Notes under the pieces: model-generated
Told to the model about the DNA's origin: nothing
Databases searched by the model: none
What the model saw: the letters and a program-made list of their open reading frames with translations, nothing else
Part shown: positions 35,584-44,246 of the stretch, piece after piece
How the letters are laid out: every line of letters starts with the position of its first letter
Numbering within the stretch: the first letter of the stretch is position 1
Program-made: the position numbers and the translations under genes
Assembly: GCF_000223985.1 (NCBI RefSeq)
Contig: NZ_AFWV01000004.1
Span: forward strand, 1-64,000
Source: Thiocapsa marina 5811
GTDB taxonomy: Bacteria; Pseudomonadota; Gammaproteobacteria; Chromatiales; Chromatiaceae
DNA length: 64,000 bases
Direction: 5' to 3'

Positions 35584-37126
35584 CGCCATCGGCGCGCGTT
35601 TGCGTCCGCGCCGCCCCTGGGAGGGGGTCGATCTGGGCTTTGCGCTGGGGCGAGAGTGGTTCGTGTCGCTCTGGATCCTGTGGTGGGTCACCGCGCTGCC
35701 GATCGCTGCGCTCCTTGCGGTGCTGACCGGCGGAAGACCGGACCTTTGGCTGGTCGCCGTCTGGTGGTGCAAGCCGTTGTACGAGGCGCCGCTGCAGTCC
35801 TGGGCGGGCCGTGCCCTGCTCCGCGAGCGTCCGGAACGCGCAGAGCTTGTCGGCATCGTTCGGGCCGCTTTGACGCGACATATCCTGCCTCTACTCCTGT
35901 GGCGCCGACCCGGACTGCGCCGCTCCTTTCTGATGCCGGTCACGCTTCTAGAGGGTCTGACCGGTGCTCCGGCTCGTCGCCGCCGCGCGGTCTTGAGCGA
36001 CGGCATCGGCGCGCCGACCTGGCTGACCCTGGTCTGCTATCACTTCGAGGCCATCCTTTGGGGCGGCGTGCTGCTTGGTTTGGTCTTCCTGGTCCCCGAG
36101 GAGCTGCCCCGTCTCGATCTGACCGCCGCCGTCACCGAGTCCGACTCCCCGGTCTATTGGATCAGCGCCGCGATCTATCTGCTCGCCTTTTCGGTGATCG
36201 CGCCCTTCTATGTCTGCGCCGGCTTCGGTCTCTATCTGACCCGTCGCACCGAGCTGGAGGCGTGGGATCTGGAGCTTGCGTTTCGCCGCGCGCGCGACGA
36301 GCAGGACGCGGCCGCCCGCGAAGCCCGGAGCCCGACCTCGGGCGCTCTCTCGGCCGTCGCGATCCTGTCCTTTCCGAGCACCTCCGCAGATGCGTCCACG
36401 CCGCAAGACCCCGCTCTCGATGCCTCTGTCGATGCCGCTCTCGATCCGGGCGAGGCGCAGGTCCTCATCCGCGAGATCCTTGCGGACGAGGACTTCGGAG
36501 GCACCCAAGAGATCACACTCTGGCTGCCGGTCGAGCCCGACCCGACCGAGCCCGTCGCAGGCTGGACCTGGTCGATCGATCTCGGCGGATTCGCGGTGGC
36601 CCTCGCCGAGATTCTGAAGTGGTCTCTGCTTGTTCTGGCCTTTGCCGTGCTCGTTTGGCTAGCGCTCAAGATCATTCAAGGGATGGCGCAGACGCGGTCT
36701 CGATCGCGCAGCTCGAGACCCGGATCGCGAGGCGAGAGCGATAGGCCGCCGCGCCTGCTCGAGGATCTCGGCACCGAGCCGCTTCCCGAGGACCTCCCGG
36801 AGATGATTCGTCGCTTGACCGACAAGGGCGAGCACCGCGCGGCCCTCGCCTTGTTGTATCGCGCGAGCCTCGCCGAGCTGGCTCGGGGCGGTGTGGCGAT
36901 CCCCGCGGGTGCGACCGAGGGCGATGTCCTGGCAATGGCGGCGAAGACCCTGCCGGCCCCGCGCGTCGGTCTCATGGCCCGTTTGACCGGGCACTGGAGC
37001 CGGGTTGCCTACGCGCATCGGCCGCCTTCGGGCGCCGAGCTCATCGCGCTGCTCGATGACTGGTGTCGTGCTCGGGACCTTCCGACCGGACCGACCCGAG
37101 AACCGAGGTCTGCTCATGACGTCTGA
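35573..37126 (+). CDS. DUF4129-containing membrane protein
   Basis: 517 residues starting at the ATG that overlaps the SpoIIM stop by 11 bp. Several N-terminal helices (WFVSLWILWWVTALPIAALL; HFEAILWGGVLLGLVFLV; AIYLLAFSVIAPFYVCAGFG) precede a long extracytoplasmic region. A single helix follows (ILKWSLLVLAFAVLVWLALKI), then a C-terminal DUF4129 domain (DKGEHRAALALLYRASLAELARGG and HRPPSGAELIALLDDW). The DUF4129 domain is related in shape to transglutaminase-associated regions. It belongs to the same operon. Confidence 0.85.
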   Translation: MRIDAIGARLRPRRPWEGVDLGFALGREWFVSLWILWWVTALPIAALLAVLTGGRPDLWLVAVWWCKPLYEAPLQSWAGRALLRERPERAELVGIVRAALTRHILPLLLWRRPGLRRSFLMPVTLLEGLTGAPARRRRAVLSDGIGAPTWLTLVCYHFEAILWGGVLLGLVFLVPEELPRLDLTAAVTESDSPVYWISAAIYLLAFSVIAPFYVCAGFGLYLTRRTELEAWDLELAFRRARDEQDAAAREARSPTSGALSAVAILSFPSTSADASTPQDPALDASVDAALDPGEAQVLIREILADEDFGGTQEITLWLPVEPDPTEPVAGWTWSIDLGGFAVALAEILKWSLLVLAFAVLVWLALKIIQGMAQTRSRSRSSRPGSRGESDRPPRLLEDLGTEPLPEDLPEMIRRLTDKGEHRAALALLYRASLAELARGGVAIPAGATEGDVLAMAAKTLPAPRVGLMARLTGHWSRVAYAHRPPSGAELIALLDDWCRARDLPTGPTREPRSAHDV

Positions 37127-38270
37127 GCGCCGCGTCTTCAAGCTGGTGGTGGTCGGGCTGATCCTGATCGTTGTTGCCCTGATCGGCGCGGTCTTAAGTC
37201 AGCTCGAGCGCAGGACACTCCAGATCGAGATCGGCCCCTCGGAAGAGGCCAGGCGCAACCCCTTCCTCGCGGCGGAGCGCTTCCTGGCGCGCATGGAGAT
37301 CCCGGTGGCGAGCGAGAGCGGGCGCGAGCGTCTGCGTCGACTCCCGCCCCCGACCGACACGCTGGTCGTGCGCCACACGGGGTCTCTCGCGCCCGAGCGC
37401 CGTCGGGCACTCGACCAATGGCTGACGGACGGCGGGCGTTTGGTGGTTACGGCGAGCGCGCCCGAGACGGCAGGCGCGGAGGAGGGCGACCTCGCTGCCG
37501 GTTACGGGGTGCGCCCGAGCACCGAGGATGCGAAGCGGTCCGCGGCCGATGACCACACCGAGGTGATCGCCGAGATCCCGGTCGAGGGTACGGGGCGCCC
37601 GCTCCGCGCGGCCTTCTCGACCGAGCGAGCCCTGGAGACGGTTGCCGAGCCGGACATGGCGATCATCGCCGCCGATCGGCTGCGTCTGGTGCGGCTGCCC
37701 GTCGGCGACGGATCGCTCACGGTGCTCGCCGAGGATCGCTTTATGACCAACGCGGCGATCGGCGAGCACGACCATGCACTCTTGATGGCGTACCTCCTCG
37801 CCCCCGAGCCCGGCGGCACCGTTTGGCTGCTCTACGACCGCGAGATGCCTTGGTTGGGGGCCGTGGTCTGGTCCGCCGCGCCCTACGCGGTGATCTCCGG
37901 TGCCTTGTGTCTGCTCGCCTGGGCCTGGGCGGCGGGCGCACGGCTCGGACCGCTCCAGCCGGTGCCGAGTCGTGACCGGCGCGATCTACTCGAACATTTG
38001 GACGCGAGCGGCGACTTTCTCTGGCGACATGGACAGGCCGACCCTCTGATCAAACCCACCCGCCGGCGGGTCCTCGAGCGCTGGCGACGTCGCCGCCCGG
38101 ACCTCGGCGGCCTCGACGATGCGGGCCTGGCCCACGCGATCGCGCTCGCCGCGGACGAAGACCCGGATGCCGTCGTCCGTGCCTTCCATGTCCATGCAGA
38201 AGACGCCGACGCCTTCGTGCGGCAGAGTGCCCTGCTTCAGCGTCTGTGGCGCAAGGCGTCGATTCGGTAG
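37116..38270 (+). CDS. DUF4350-containing membrane protein
   Basis: 384 residues from the ATG overlapping the DUF4129 gene. One N-terminal helix (KLVVVGLILIVVALIGAVL) precedes a DUF4350 glutamine-amidotransferase-like domain (RNPFLAAERFLARMEIPV; LVVRHTGSLAPERRRALDQWL). A second helix pair (VVWSAAPYAVISGALCLLAWAW) and a cytoplasmic tail follow. This is the fourth gene of the RDD–SpoIIM–DUF4129–DUF4350 set. Its TAG stop lies within an 18-bp repeat cluster, and the MoxR and DUF58 genes that usually follow are not present. Confidence 0.87.
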   Translation: MTSERRVFKLVVVGLILIVVALIGAVLSQLERRTLQIEIGPSEEARRNPFLAAERFLARMEIPVASESGRERLRRLPPPTDTLVVRHTGSLAPERRRALDQWLTDGGRLVVTASAPETAGAEEGDLAAGYGVRPSTEDAKRSAADDHTEVIAEIPVEGTGRPLRAAFSTERALETVAEPDMAIIAADRLRLVRLPVGDGSLTVLAEDRFMTNAAIGEHDHALLMAYLLAPEPGGTVWLLYDREMPWLGAVVWSAAPYAVISGALCLLAWAWAAGARLGPLQPVPSRDRRDLLEHLDASGDFLWRHGQADPLIKPTRRRVLERWRRRRPDLGGLDDAGLAHAIALAADEDPDAVVRAFHVHAEDADAFVRQSALLQRLWRKASIR

Positions 38271-38363
38271 GGTGGATAAGCGCCGTAGGGTGGACAAGCG
38301 CAGCGCAGTCCACCAGCGTCGGTGCAGGGTTCGGTGGACTTCGCTCTCGCTCGTCCACCCTAC
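38267..38363. repeat. 18-bp-unit repeat/hairpin family B, copy 1
   Basis: Contains GTAGGGTGGATAAGC, GTAGGGTGGACAAGCG, then AGCGCAGTCCACC and the inverted segment GGTGGACTTCGCTCTCGC followed by GTCCACCCTAC. It lies between the stops of convergent DUF4350 and RecQ-like genes. The first unit contains the DUF4350 stop codon. Confidence 0.88.
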
Positions 38364-38388
38364 AGGTCCCATACGCCCCGCATCGCAT

Positions 38389-41300
38389 TCAGGGTCCGCG
38401 CCATCTGATCTCCACCAGCGGCACCTCCCAGCGCTCCGAGCGGCAATGCTGCGCATGCTCGGGCGGGTTTTGTCGGCTGTCGCGGCGGATCAACGCGTGG
38501 ACGCGGATGCGCTCGATGCGATCGAGGTCGGGGAGCCAACGGGCCGCCGCACGTTTGGACAGGCGGGCGATGCGATGGCCGGCTTGGTCGAGCAGAAACA
38601 GGTCCTGGCCGACCTGCTCCCAACGCAGCTCGTCGCCCGGTTCGAGTGCGGCGAGATGACGGTGGATCGCCGCATCCGGGGACATCCGCCCGGCATAGCC
38701 GAGATCCAAGTCTGCCGGCGAGAGGCGCGTGTAGCGGCGCCCGATGACCTCGGCAGGCGGTGGCTCCACGGCCGGCTCGGCCTTGATCAGCCAATCGCCC
38801 TCGATCTCGGCAAGGTACGGGTGGCGAGTGCCGGCGATCGCCATCAGCGTCAGGGTCTCCTTCGCGCGCGTCATGCCGACATAGAAGAGGCGGCGCTCCT
38901 CCTCGTTCTTCGGATGCGCATCCCATGCGCCGTCGGCGATGAGGACATGGGGAAACTCCAACCCCTTGGCGCCGTGCAGGGTGGTCAGCAGCAGGCCCTC
39001 GCCGAGCCGGCGCTCGCGGCGCTGCTCGGCGAGCGTCTCGTAGCAAAACTCGGCGATCTCGGCGGCGGGCACCTCTGTGGCGCCGGCCTCGGCCTGCCAA
39101 TCCTCGATCAGGCGCTGCATCACGGAGCGCCAGGGGCTCGGGCGCTCGGTCAGCCACTCCGACAGCGCCCGAGCGCTCATCGGCTCGCGTGCGTGCTGCG
39201 CGAGGGTGCTCAGGAAGGCGTCGATCTCGCGGACCCGGTGCAGGGGAGGTAGGTCGTCGGGCCAGTAGACCGGGATGCCTCGGTGCTCGCAGAGCGCGCG
39301 GACCGGCTCCAGGATGGCATGGCGGCGGGCGAGGACGGCGAAGTCCGACCAGTCTTGATCGCCGAGGCGCCGAAGCTCCTCGATGCGTGCTACCACCGCG
39401 ACGGCCTGGCGCGGCGGATCGGCCACGCCGAGAAGGAGCACCCGTCCCTTCGCATGGCCGTCGAGGTCCTGCCAACGCCCGCCGGCGGCCCGGGTGGCGC
39501 GACGCCGATCGACCCGGATCGGGTGGTCGCGCTTCATCCGTTCGCGGTTGTGCGCGATCAAGGCGTTCGCGGCGGCGACGATGTGGCCGGTCGAGCGGTA
39601 ATTCTCGACCAGGTGATGCAGCTCGGCGGCGTAGTCCTCTTTGAAGCGGCGGATGCAATCCACGTTCGCGCCGCGGAAGGCGTAGATGCTCTGGTCGTCG
39701 TCCCCGACCGCGAGCAGGGTCAGCTTGTCCTCGTCTTGGGCCCGGCCGGCGATGGCCGCCACCAATCGGTACTGATCCGCGTCGATGTCCTGATACTCGT
39801 CGACCAGGATATGCCTATAACCGGCGAGGAGGCGTTCGCGCGCCGTATCGGGCTCGATGCCGGGCAGGTCCACGCGGCCCTCCAGCAGGTCCACGGCCTC
39901 GGCGATGAGGCCGTCGAAGTCGGGCGCGGCATCGGTGGCCGCAGCGAGGCGCTCGGCGTAGGAGCGCCCCGTCAGCCGCATCGCAAAGCCGTGGTAGGTC
40001 TGTACCGTGACGCCGCGGGCCTCGTCCCCGACCAGCTCCGCGAGCCGGCGGCGCAGCTCGAGCGCAGCACCGCGATTGAAGCAGAGAACCAGGATGCGAT
40101 GCGCCGGAACCCGCAGAACCCGCAGCAGATAGGCGCAACGGTGGACGATGACGCGGGTCTTGCCCGAGCCCGGACCGGCCAACACCAGACGGTTGCCGTC
40201 CTCGGGTGCGGCGACGATCTCGATCTGCTCGGGGTTGCCCAGATCATCGACGATCCGGCGGAAGGACTCCGCGGTGGTCGCGCGCAGGAGCTGCTCGCGG
40301 CGGTCGGCGAGCCAGCGTTTCACGAACGCCTCTTTGCCGAGCGTGAAGTAGCCTGTGACCAGATTCAGGGCCTGGCGGATCTTCTCCGCGCCAAGCCGGG
40401 CGTACTCGTTCATGACATGGATCTGGAACACCCGCTCGCGATAGTGCTGGGCCAGCGGCTGATACTGGGCCTCGCTGTAGCGTCGTCCCTTCGCCTGCGG
40501 GAGCAGGCGCAATGTCATGGCCGAGCGGAACACCGCGAATCCGCCTTGCAGGATGATGGCGCCGTGCTCGTGCAGGAACAGCAGGCCGCGCTCGGCTGCC
40601 GCCAGCGGGTCGCGCAGCTCGGCGGACAGGGCCAGATCGCCGCGCAGCGCGCGGGTGAGCTCGTCGGTGCCGAAGGCCACCAGCAGCGCGCCGTTGGCGG
40701 GGGCGTCGTCCGGCAGCTTGGCCAGGAGGGTCTCGAGGATGCGTTGGGCCACGGCGCGGCGGCGCTCGGCGGTGCGGTGCAGGGTCGGCCAATCGCGATG
40801 CAGACGCAGGCGGTAGTGGTCGCGGTCGGTCTGGCGCAGATCCAGGCTGCCGCGGGCGCCGGCCAGGCCGCGACCGTCCAGGGTCAGGCCCTTGAGCAGG
40901 GTGCGCAGGGTCTCCGGGTTGCCGTCGTGGCCCTGATCGAGCAGATGTTGGTTGAGACGGCGCAGCGAGAGCGGCAGCCAGACGCCGGTCTGCGCGTCCG
41001 GCTCCTGCTCGCGCAAGGCATCCAGCATGGCCCGCTCCAGACGGGCGACACGCGTGAGGATCAGGGCCGAGTGATTCTTGACCTTGTGACTGACGAATGC
41101 GGTGAGCTGCGGGCCGTCACGCAGGAGGCCGGCGCCGGCCATGTCGTGCAGGGTGCGCAGGACGCGCTGCGACGGGGTGTCGCCGCGATCCCAGGGCGGG
41201 ATCGGGTCTGGCGTACCGGCCTGACCGGACGCTGCGCGGACGAAGGCCGGCAGGCGAGCCAGGTCATCGGCGCTGAAGGCCTCGTCCGGCTCGGTATTGA

Positions 41301-43911
41301 GCATCGCCTCAAGGATCGCCAGCCAGCGTTGACCCTGGGCGGCCGAGAGGCCCAGACCGCGGATCGTCCGCTCGGCATCCTCCAGGCTCGCCACCGCGGG
41401 ACGGCCCTGGAAAACGAAGGTGCGGTTCTCGTTGCGCTCGACCAGCCCGGCACGCTCCAGCCAGGCGATGGCGATGCGCACCCGGGTGTCGGCGTCGGTG
41501 GCCTCGGGATCGAAGCCCAGCCTGAGGTCCTCGTCGCGCAGCAGCTCGCCGCTGGTGACGACCACGACGCCCTCGCGGTCGCGCTTGGCCCGACGCACAC
41601 CGCGCAGGATCTCGGCGATGTCGCGGCGCGACAGCTCGGAGAAGGACTCCATGCGAAACTGCCGCTCGATGTCCTGCTCGTCGTAGAGCAGGATGCAGGC
41701 CGCGGGTTTGCGATCGCGACCGGCTCGGCCGGCCTCCTGGATATAGCTCTCGAGCGAGCCCGGGATGTCGGCATGCACGACCAGGCGCACGTCCTCCTTG
41801 TCCACGCCCATCCCGAAGGCATTGGTGGCGCAGATGACCTGCAGCTCGCCGGCGACGAAGGCCTCCTGGATGCGCTTCTTCTCTGCTGCATCGAGACCGG
41901 CGTGGAATTCCTCGACCGCCCAGCCTTCGCGCCTCAGGCGGTCCGCCAGCACCTCGGTGCCTTTGCGCGTCGAGGCGTAGACCACCGCCGCGCCGCCGGT
42001 CGGGTCCGGATCCTCACTGGATCTCGGAGGGCCGAGGTGCTCGGTCAGGATGGCGTGGATCCGGGCGTCCTTCTCGTGCTTGCCGACGACTTGGACCTCG
42101 AATTCGAGATTGTCGCGCTCGAGCCCGCCCGTGTAATCGACCAGATCCAGCCCCAGCTCTTCGCGGAAATAGGCCAGGATTTCGGTCTTCACGTCCCGCT
42201 TGGCCGTGGCCGTGAAGCAGGCCACGGGCGGGACCGGCACACCTTGGCGCTCGGCCAGGGTGCGGATGAAGCGCCCGGCATAGAGATAGTCGGGTCGGAA
42301 GTCGTGGCCCCATTTCGACAGACAGTGGGCCTCGTCGAAGATCCAGCAGCCGATCTCGCGGCTGGCCAGCATGTCCGCCACCGAGCGGTTGCGCAGCTGC
42401 TCCGGCGAGATGTAGAGCAGGGCGATGTCGCCGAGGCGCACTCGCTCCATCACGTCGCCGCGTTCCGGCGGGGTCAAGAGGCCGTAGATGGCCGCCGCAC
42501 TGGTTGCACCCGTCTTCTTCACCAGGTTGTCGACCTGATCCTTCATCAAGGCCTGCAAGGGCGAGATGACGACGCTCAGGGTGCCGCGTCGATGTGCGCG
42601 CACCAGGGCCGGCAACTGAAAGCACAGCGATTTGCCGCCGCCTGTCGGCAGGATCGCGAGCAGCGAGCGATCCGCGATGCCGTCGCGAACGACGCGTTCC
42701 TGCAGGCTCCCGCCGTCCTGCGCCTGCGGCTCGGCCCGGAAGGCGTCGAAGCCGAACCAGCGCGCGAGCTGCGCCCGCGGGTCGTTCACCTCCCGGCACC
42801 AGGCACAGCTTGGGTCCTCGCAGGGGGTGTCCCGCAGGGCCTTGAGCAGCGTGACCGTCGCCGGGAAGCGATGCCGCACCCAGGGCGGAAGCACCGAGCT
42901 GCCGCCGGCCACCTGAAGCCAGGCGGCGGCATAGGCGAGGACCGGGCGACGGTCGGGATTCGCCAGATGATCCAGAATCAGGCGCGGCGCGACGCTCGAG
43001 CAGGCACGGCCCTGCCAGCGGGCGAGCAGGGTCTCGCGCACCTCCGACAGGCTCGGCAGCTCGCCCGAGAGCAGTCGAAAGACCGCCGCTAGGCCGTCGC
43101 CGCCGGTGGCGTTGGCCTCCAGCAGGGTCGCGCCGCGGAAACAGAACTGGAAGACCCGGATCAGGTCGCGCTCGCCGTTTCCGGCCCCGCCCGTGGACGT
43201 GTTCGTAACAACGGCCGGTAGGGTGGACGAGCGAGAGCGAAGTCCACCTACGTCCGCGCCGGCGCTGGTGGACTGCGCTTCACTTGTCCACCCTACGACA
43301 CTTGTCCACCCTACGACGCTTGTCCACCCTACGACGCTTGTCCACCCTACGACGCTTGTCCACCCGGCGGCGCGTGTCTGGCCTTCCGGCCCGGTCGGCG
43401 AGGTGGTTGGGTTTGCGAGCGAGGGCTCGTCGGCAATCCCGTGGGTGCAGCGCCGCGCCAGCTCGTCGAACTGCTCGCGCAGCACCTGCTCGGCCAGGCG
43501 GCAGTCCTGAACCGGGTCGGCGACGCTGTCGCGCACCAGCTTGTAGTCCTTGACCAGCCGGTGATAGGGGTTCGCCGGGAAGGCCAAGGGGGACAGATAC
43601 AGGGTATCGATGATGCGCCGCCCGAGCAGGTCCAGGCTCGGCGCGCGGGCCCGCAGTGTCGGCAGGTCGTGCCCGAGCAGATTGTGGCCGACGACGAAGC
43701 TCGCATCGCCGGCAAACCGCGTAAGGTCATCGAGCGCACGCGCCGGATCGAATCTCCCTTGGCGACGGAATTCGCGCCCCTGTCGGATCGCCCCGATCTT
43801 GTGGATGGCGCCGTCCGGCCCGGTCTCCAGGTCGAGCAGGAGCGAGCGCTCGATGAGCGAATCGATGCCGGACGTCGGTGGCGGCTCGGTTGTCGGGGCG
43901 TGATGAGGCAC
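38389..43911 (-). CDS. Giant exonuclease–RecQ–UvrD fusion helicase
   Basis: 1840 residues with four recognisable parts. Residues 20–165: DEDD-type exonuclease-like domain (LLLDLETGPDG; VVGHNLLGHDLPTLRA; DPVQDCRLAEQVL). Residues 183–232: in-frame repeat insertion (GWTSVV units). Residues about 410–800: RecQ helicase with Walker A ILPTGGGKSLCFQLPAL, the DEAH box in IFDEAHCLSKWGHDFRPDY, and motif VI ESYIQEAGRAGRD. Residues about 1240–1820: UvrD-type helicase with LAGPGSGKTRVIVHR, VGDDDQSIYAFRGA, and LTTLHGAKGLEFPHV. All nucleotide-binding motifs are intact, so both motors are probably active. A GTG start is used. Likely roles are recombination repair or defence. The gene stands alone, convergent with the DUF4350 operon. 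Confidence 0.88.
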   Translation of the reverse strand: MPHHAPTTEPPPTSGIDSLIERSLLLDLETGPDGAIHKIGAIRQGREFRRQGRFDPARALDDLTRFAGDASFVVGHNLLGHDLPTLRARAPSLDLLGRRIIDTLYLSPLAFPANPYHRLVKDYKLVRDSVADPVQDCRLAEQVLREQFDELARRCTHGIADEPSLANPTTSPTGPEGQTRAAGWTSVVGWTSVVGWTSVVGWTSVVGWTSEAQSTSAGADVGGLRSRSSTLPAVVTNTSTGGAGNGERDLIRVFQFCFRGATLLEANATGGDGLAAVFRLLSGELPSLSEVRETLLARWQGRACSSVAPRLILDHLANPDRRPVLAYAAAWLQVAGGSSVLPPWVRHRFPATVTLLKALRDTPCEDPSCAWCREVNDPRAQLARWFGFDAFRAEPQAQDGGSLQERVVRDGIADRSLLAILPTGGGKSLCFQLPALVRAHRRGTLSVVISPLQALMKDQVDNLVKKTGATSAAAIYGLLTPPERGDVMERVRLGDIALLYISPEQLRNRSVADMLASREIGCWIFDEAHCLSKWGHDFRPDYLYAGRFIRTLAERQGVPVPPVACFTATAKRDVKTEILAYFREELGLDLVDYTGGLERDNLEFEVQVVGKHEKDARIHAILTEHLGPPRSSEDPDPTGGAAVVYASTRKGTEVLADRLRREGWAVEEFHAGLDAAEKKRIQEAFVAGELQVICATNAFGMGVDKEDVRLVVHADIPGSLESYIQEAGRAGRDRKPAACILLYDEQDIERQFRMESFSELSRRDIAEILRGVRRAKRDREGVVVVTSGELLRDEDLRLGFDPEATDADTRVRIAIAWLERAGLVERNENRTFVFQGRPAVASLEDAERTIRGLGLSAAQGQRWLAILEAMLNTEPDEAFSADDLARLPAFVRAASGQAGTPDPIPPWDRGDTPSQRVLRTLHDMAGAGLLRDGPQLTAFVSHKVKNHSALILTRVARLERAMLDALREQEPDAQTGVWLPLSLRRLNQHLLDQGHDGNPETLRTLLKGLTLDGRGLAGARGSLDLRQTDRDHYRLRLHRDWPTLHRTAERRRAVAQRILETLLAKLPDDAPANGALLVAFGTDELTRALRGDLALSAELRDPLAAAERGLLFLHEHGAIILQGGFAVFRSAMTLRLLPQAKGRRYSEAQYQPLAQHYRERVFQIHVMNEYARLGAEKIRQALNLVTGYFTLGKEAFVKRWLADRREQLLRATTAESFRRIVDDLGNPEQIEIVAAPEDGNRLVLAGPGSGKTRVIVHRCAYLLRVLRVPAHRILVLCFNRGAALELRRRLAELVGDEARGVTVQTYHGFAMRLTGRSYAERLAAATDAAPDFDGLIAEAVDLLEGRVDLPGIEPDTARERLLAGYRHILVDEYQDIDADQYRLVAAIAGRAQDEDKLTLLAVGDDDQSIYAFRGANVDCIRRFKEDYAAELHHLVENYRSTGHIVAAANALIAHNRERMKRDHPIRVDRRRATRAAGGRWQDLDGHAKGRVLLLGVADPPRQAVAVVARIEELRRLGDQDWSDFAVLARRHAILEPVRALCEHRGIPVYWPDDLPPLHRVREIDAFLSTLAQHAREPMSARALSEWLTERPSPWRSVMQRLIEDWQAEAGATEVPAAEIAEFCYETLAEQRRERRLGEGLLLTTLHGAKGLEFPHVLIADGAWDAHPKNEEERRLFYVGMTRAKETLTLMAIAGTRHPYLAEIEGDWLIKAEPAVEPPPAEVIGRRYTRLSPADLDLGYAGRMSPDAAIHRHLAALEPGDELRWEQVGQDLFLLDQAGHRIARLSKRAAARWLPDLDRIERIRVHALIRRDSRQNPPEHAQHCRSERWEVPLVEIRWRGP
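43218..43365. repeat. Family B repeat translated in frame inside the RecQ fusion
   Basis: On the minus strand five 18-bp units (GTAGGGTGGACAAGCGTC type) run in frame as repeated VVGWTS, followed by the hairpin part read as EAQSTSAGADVGGLRSRSST. The same DNA occurs in intergenic copies at 38267 and 63700. Because the unit length is a multiple of three, expansion keeps the frame. Confidence 0.9.
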
Positions 43912-44246
43912 GGGTCTAGTGCGGGTCTGCTTCCATGAATCCTCCGCAGATTAAACCGAAACGCGGGCGAGGTATCGACCGAAAGACCGGAATCGGTCCT
44001 GCGCTTGCCGAGGCCTGCTTCACCGGCCGATCGGTCGATGCAATCCCCCTACCGACCTGAGGGCGTGCGCGATGCGTTCGACATCCTGATTGCGCAGGAT
44101 CGGATGCCTCCCGAGTGTAACGCGTTGGGGGTCGAGCAGCGGAGTGACCCCGATGATCGCTGGCGCGCGATTCAACCAGGATCGCTTCGGGGAGGCTCGA
44201 ACAGGTCCGCACGGCCCTGCGCAATGCCGAAGGTGTGGGGCTGGAT
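43912..44246. other. 335-bp gap with a possible coding remnant on the minus strand
   Basis: No complete gene is present. On the minus strand around 44040–44190 a short frame reads IIGVTPLLDPQRVTLG and HPILRNQDVERIAHALR before a stop. This looks like the C-terminus of some enzyme, but I cannot name the family. It may be a degraded gene end. Confidence 0.3.

Noticed and set aside
39283-43092. A 1269-codon open frame on the plus strand
   Set aside because: It lies wholly antisense to the RecQ–UvrD fusion gene, has a Gln/Gly/Ala/Val-biased composition typical of high-GC antisense frames, and shows no motif.
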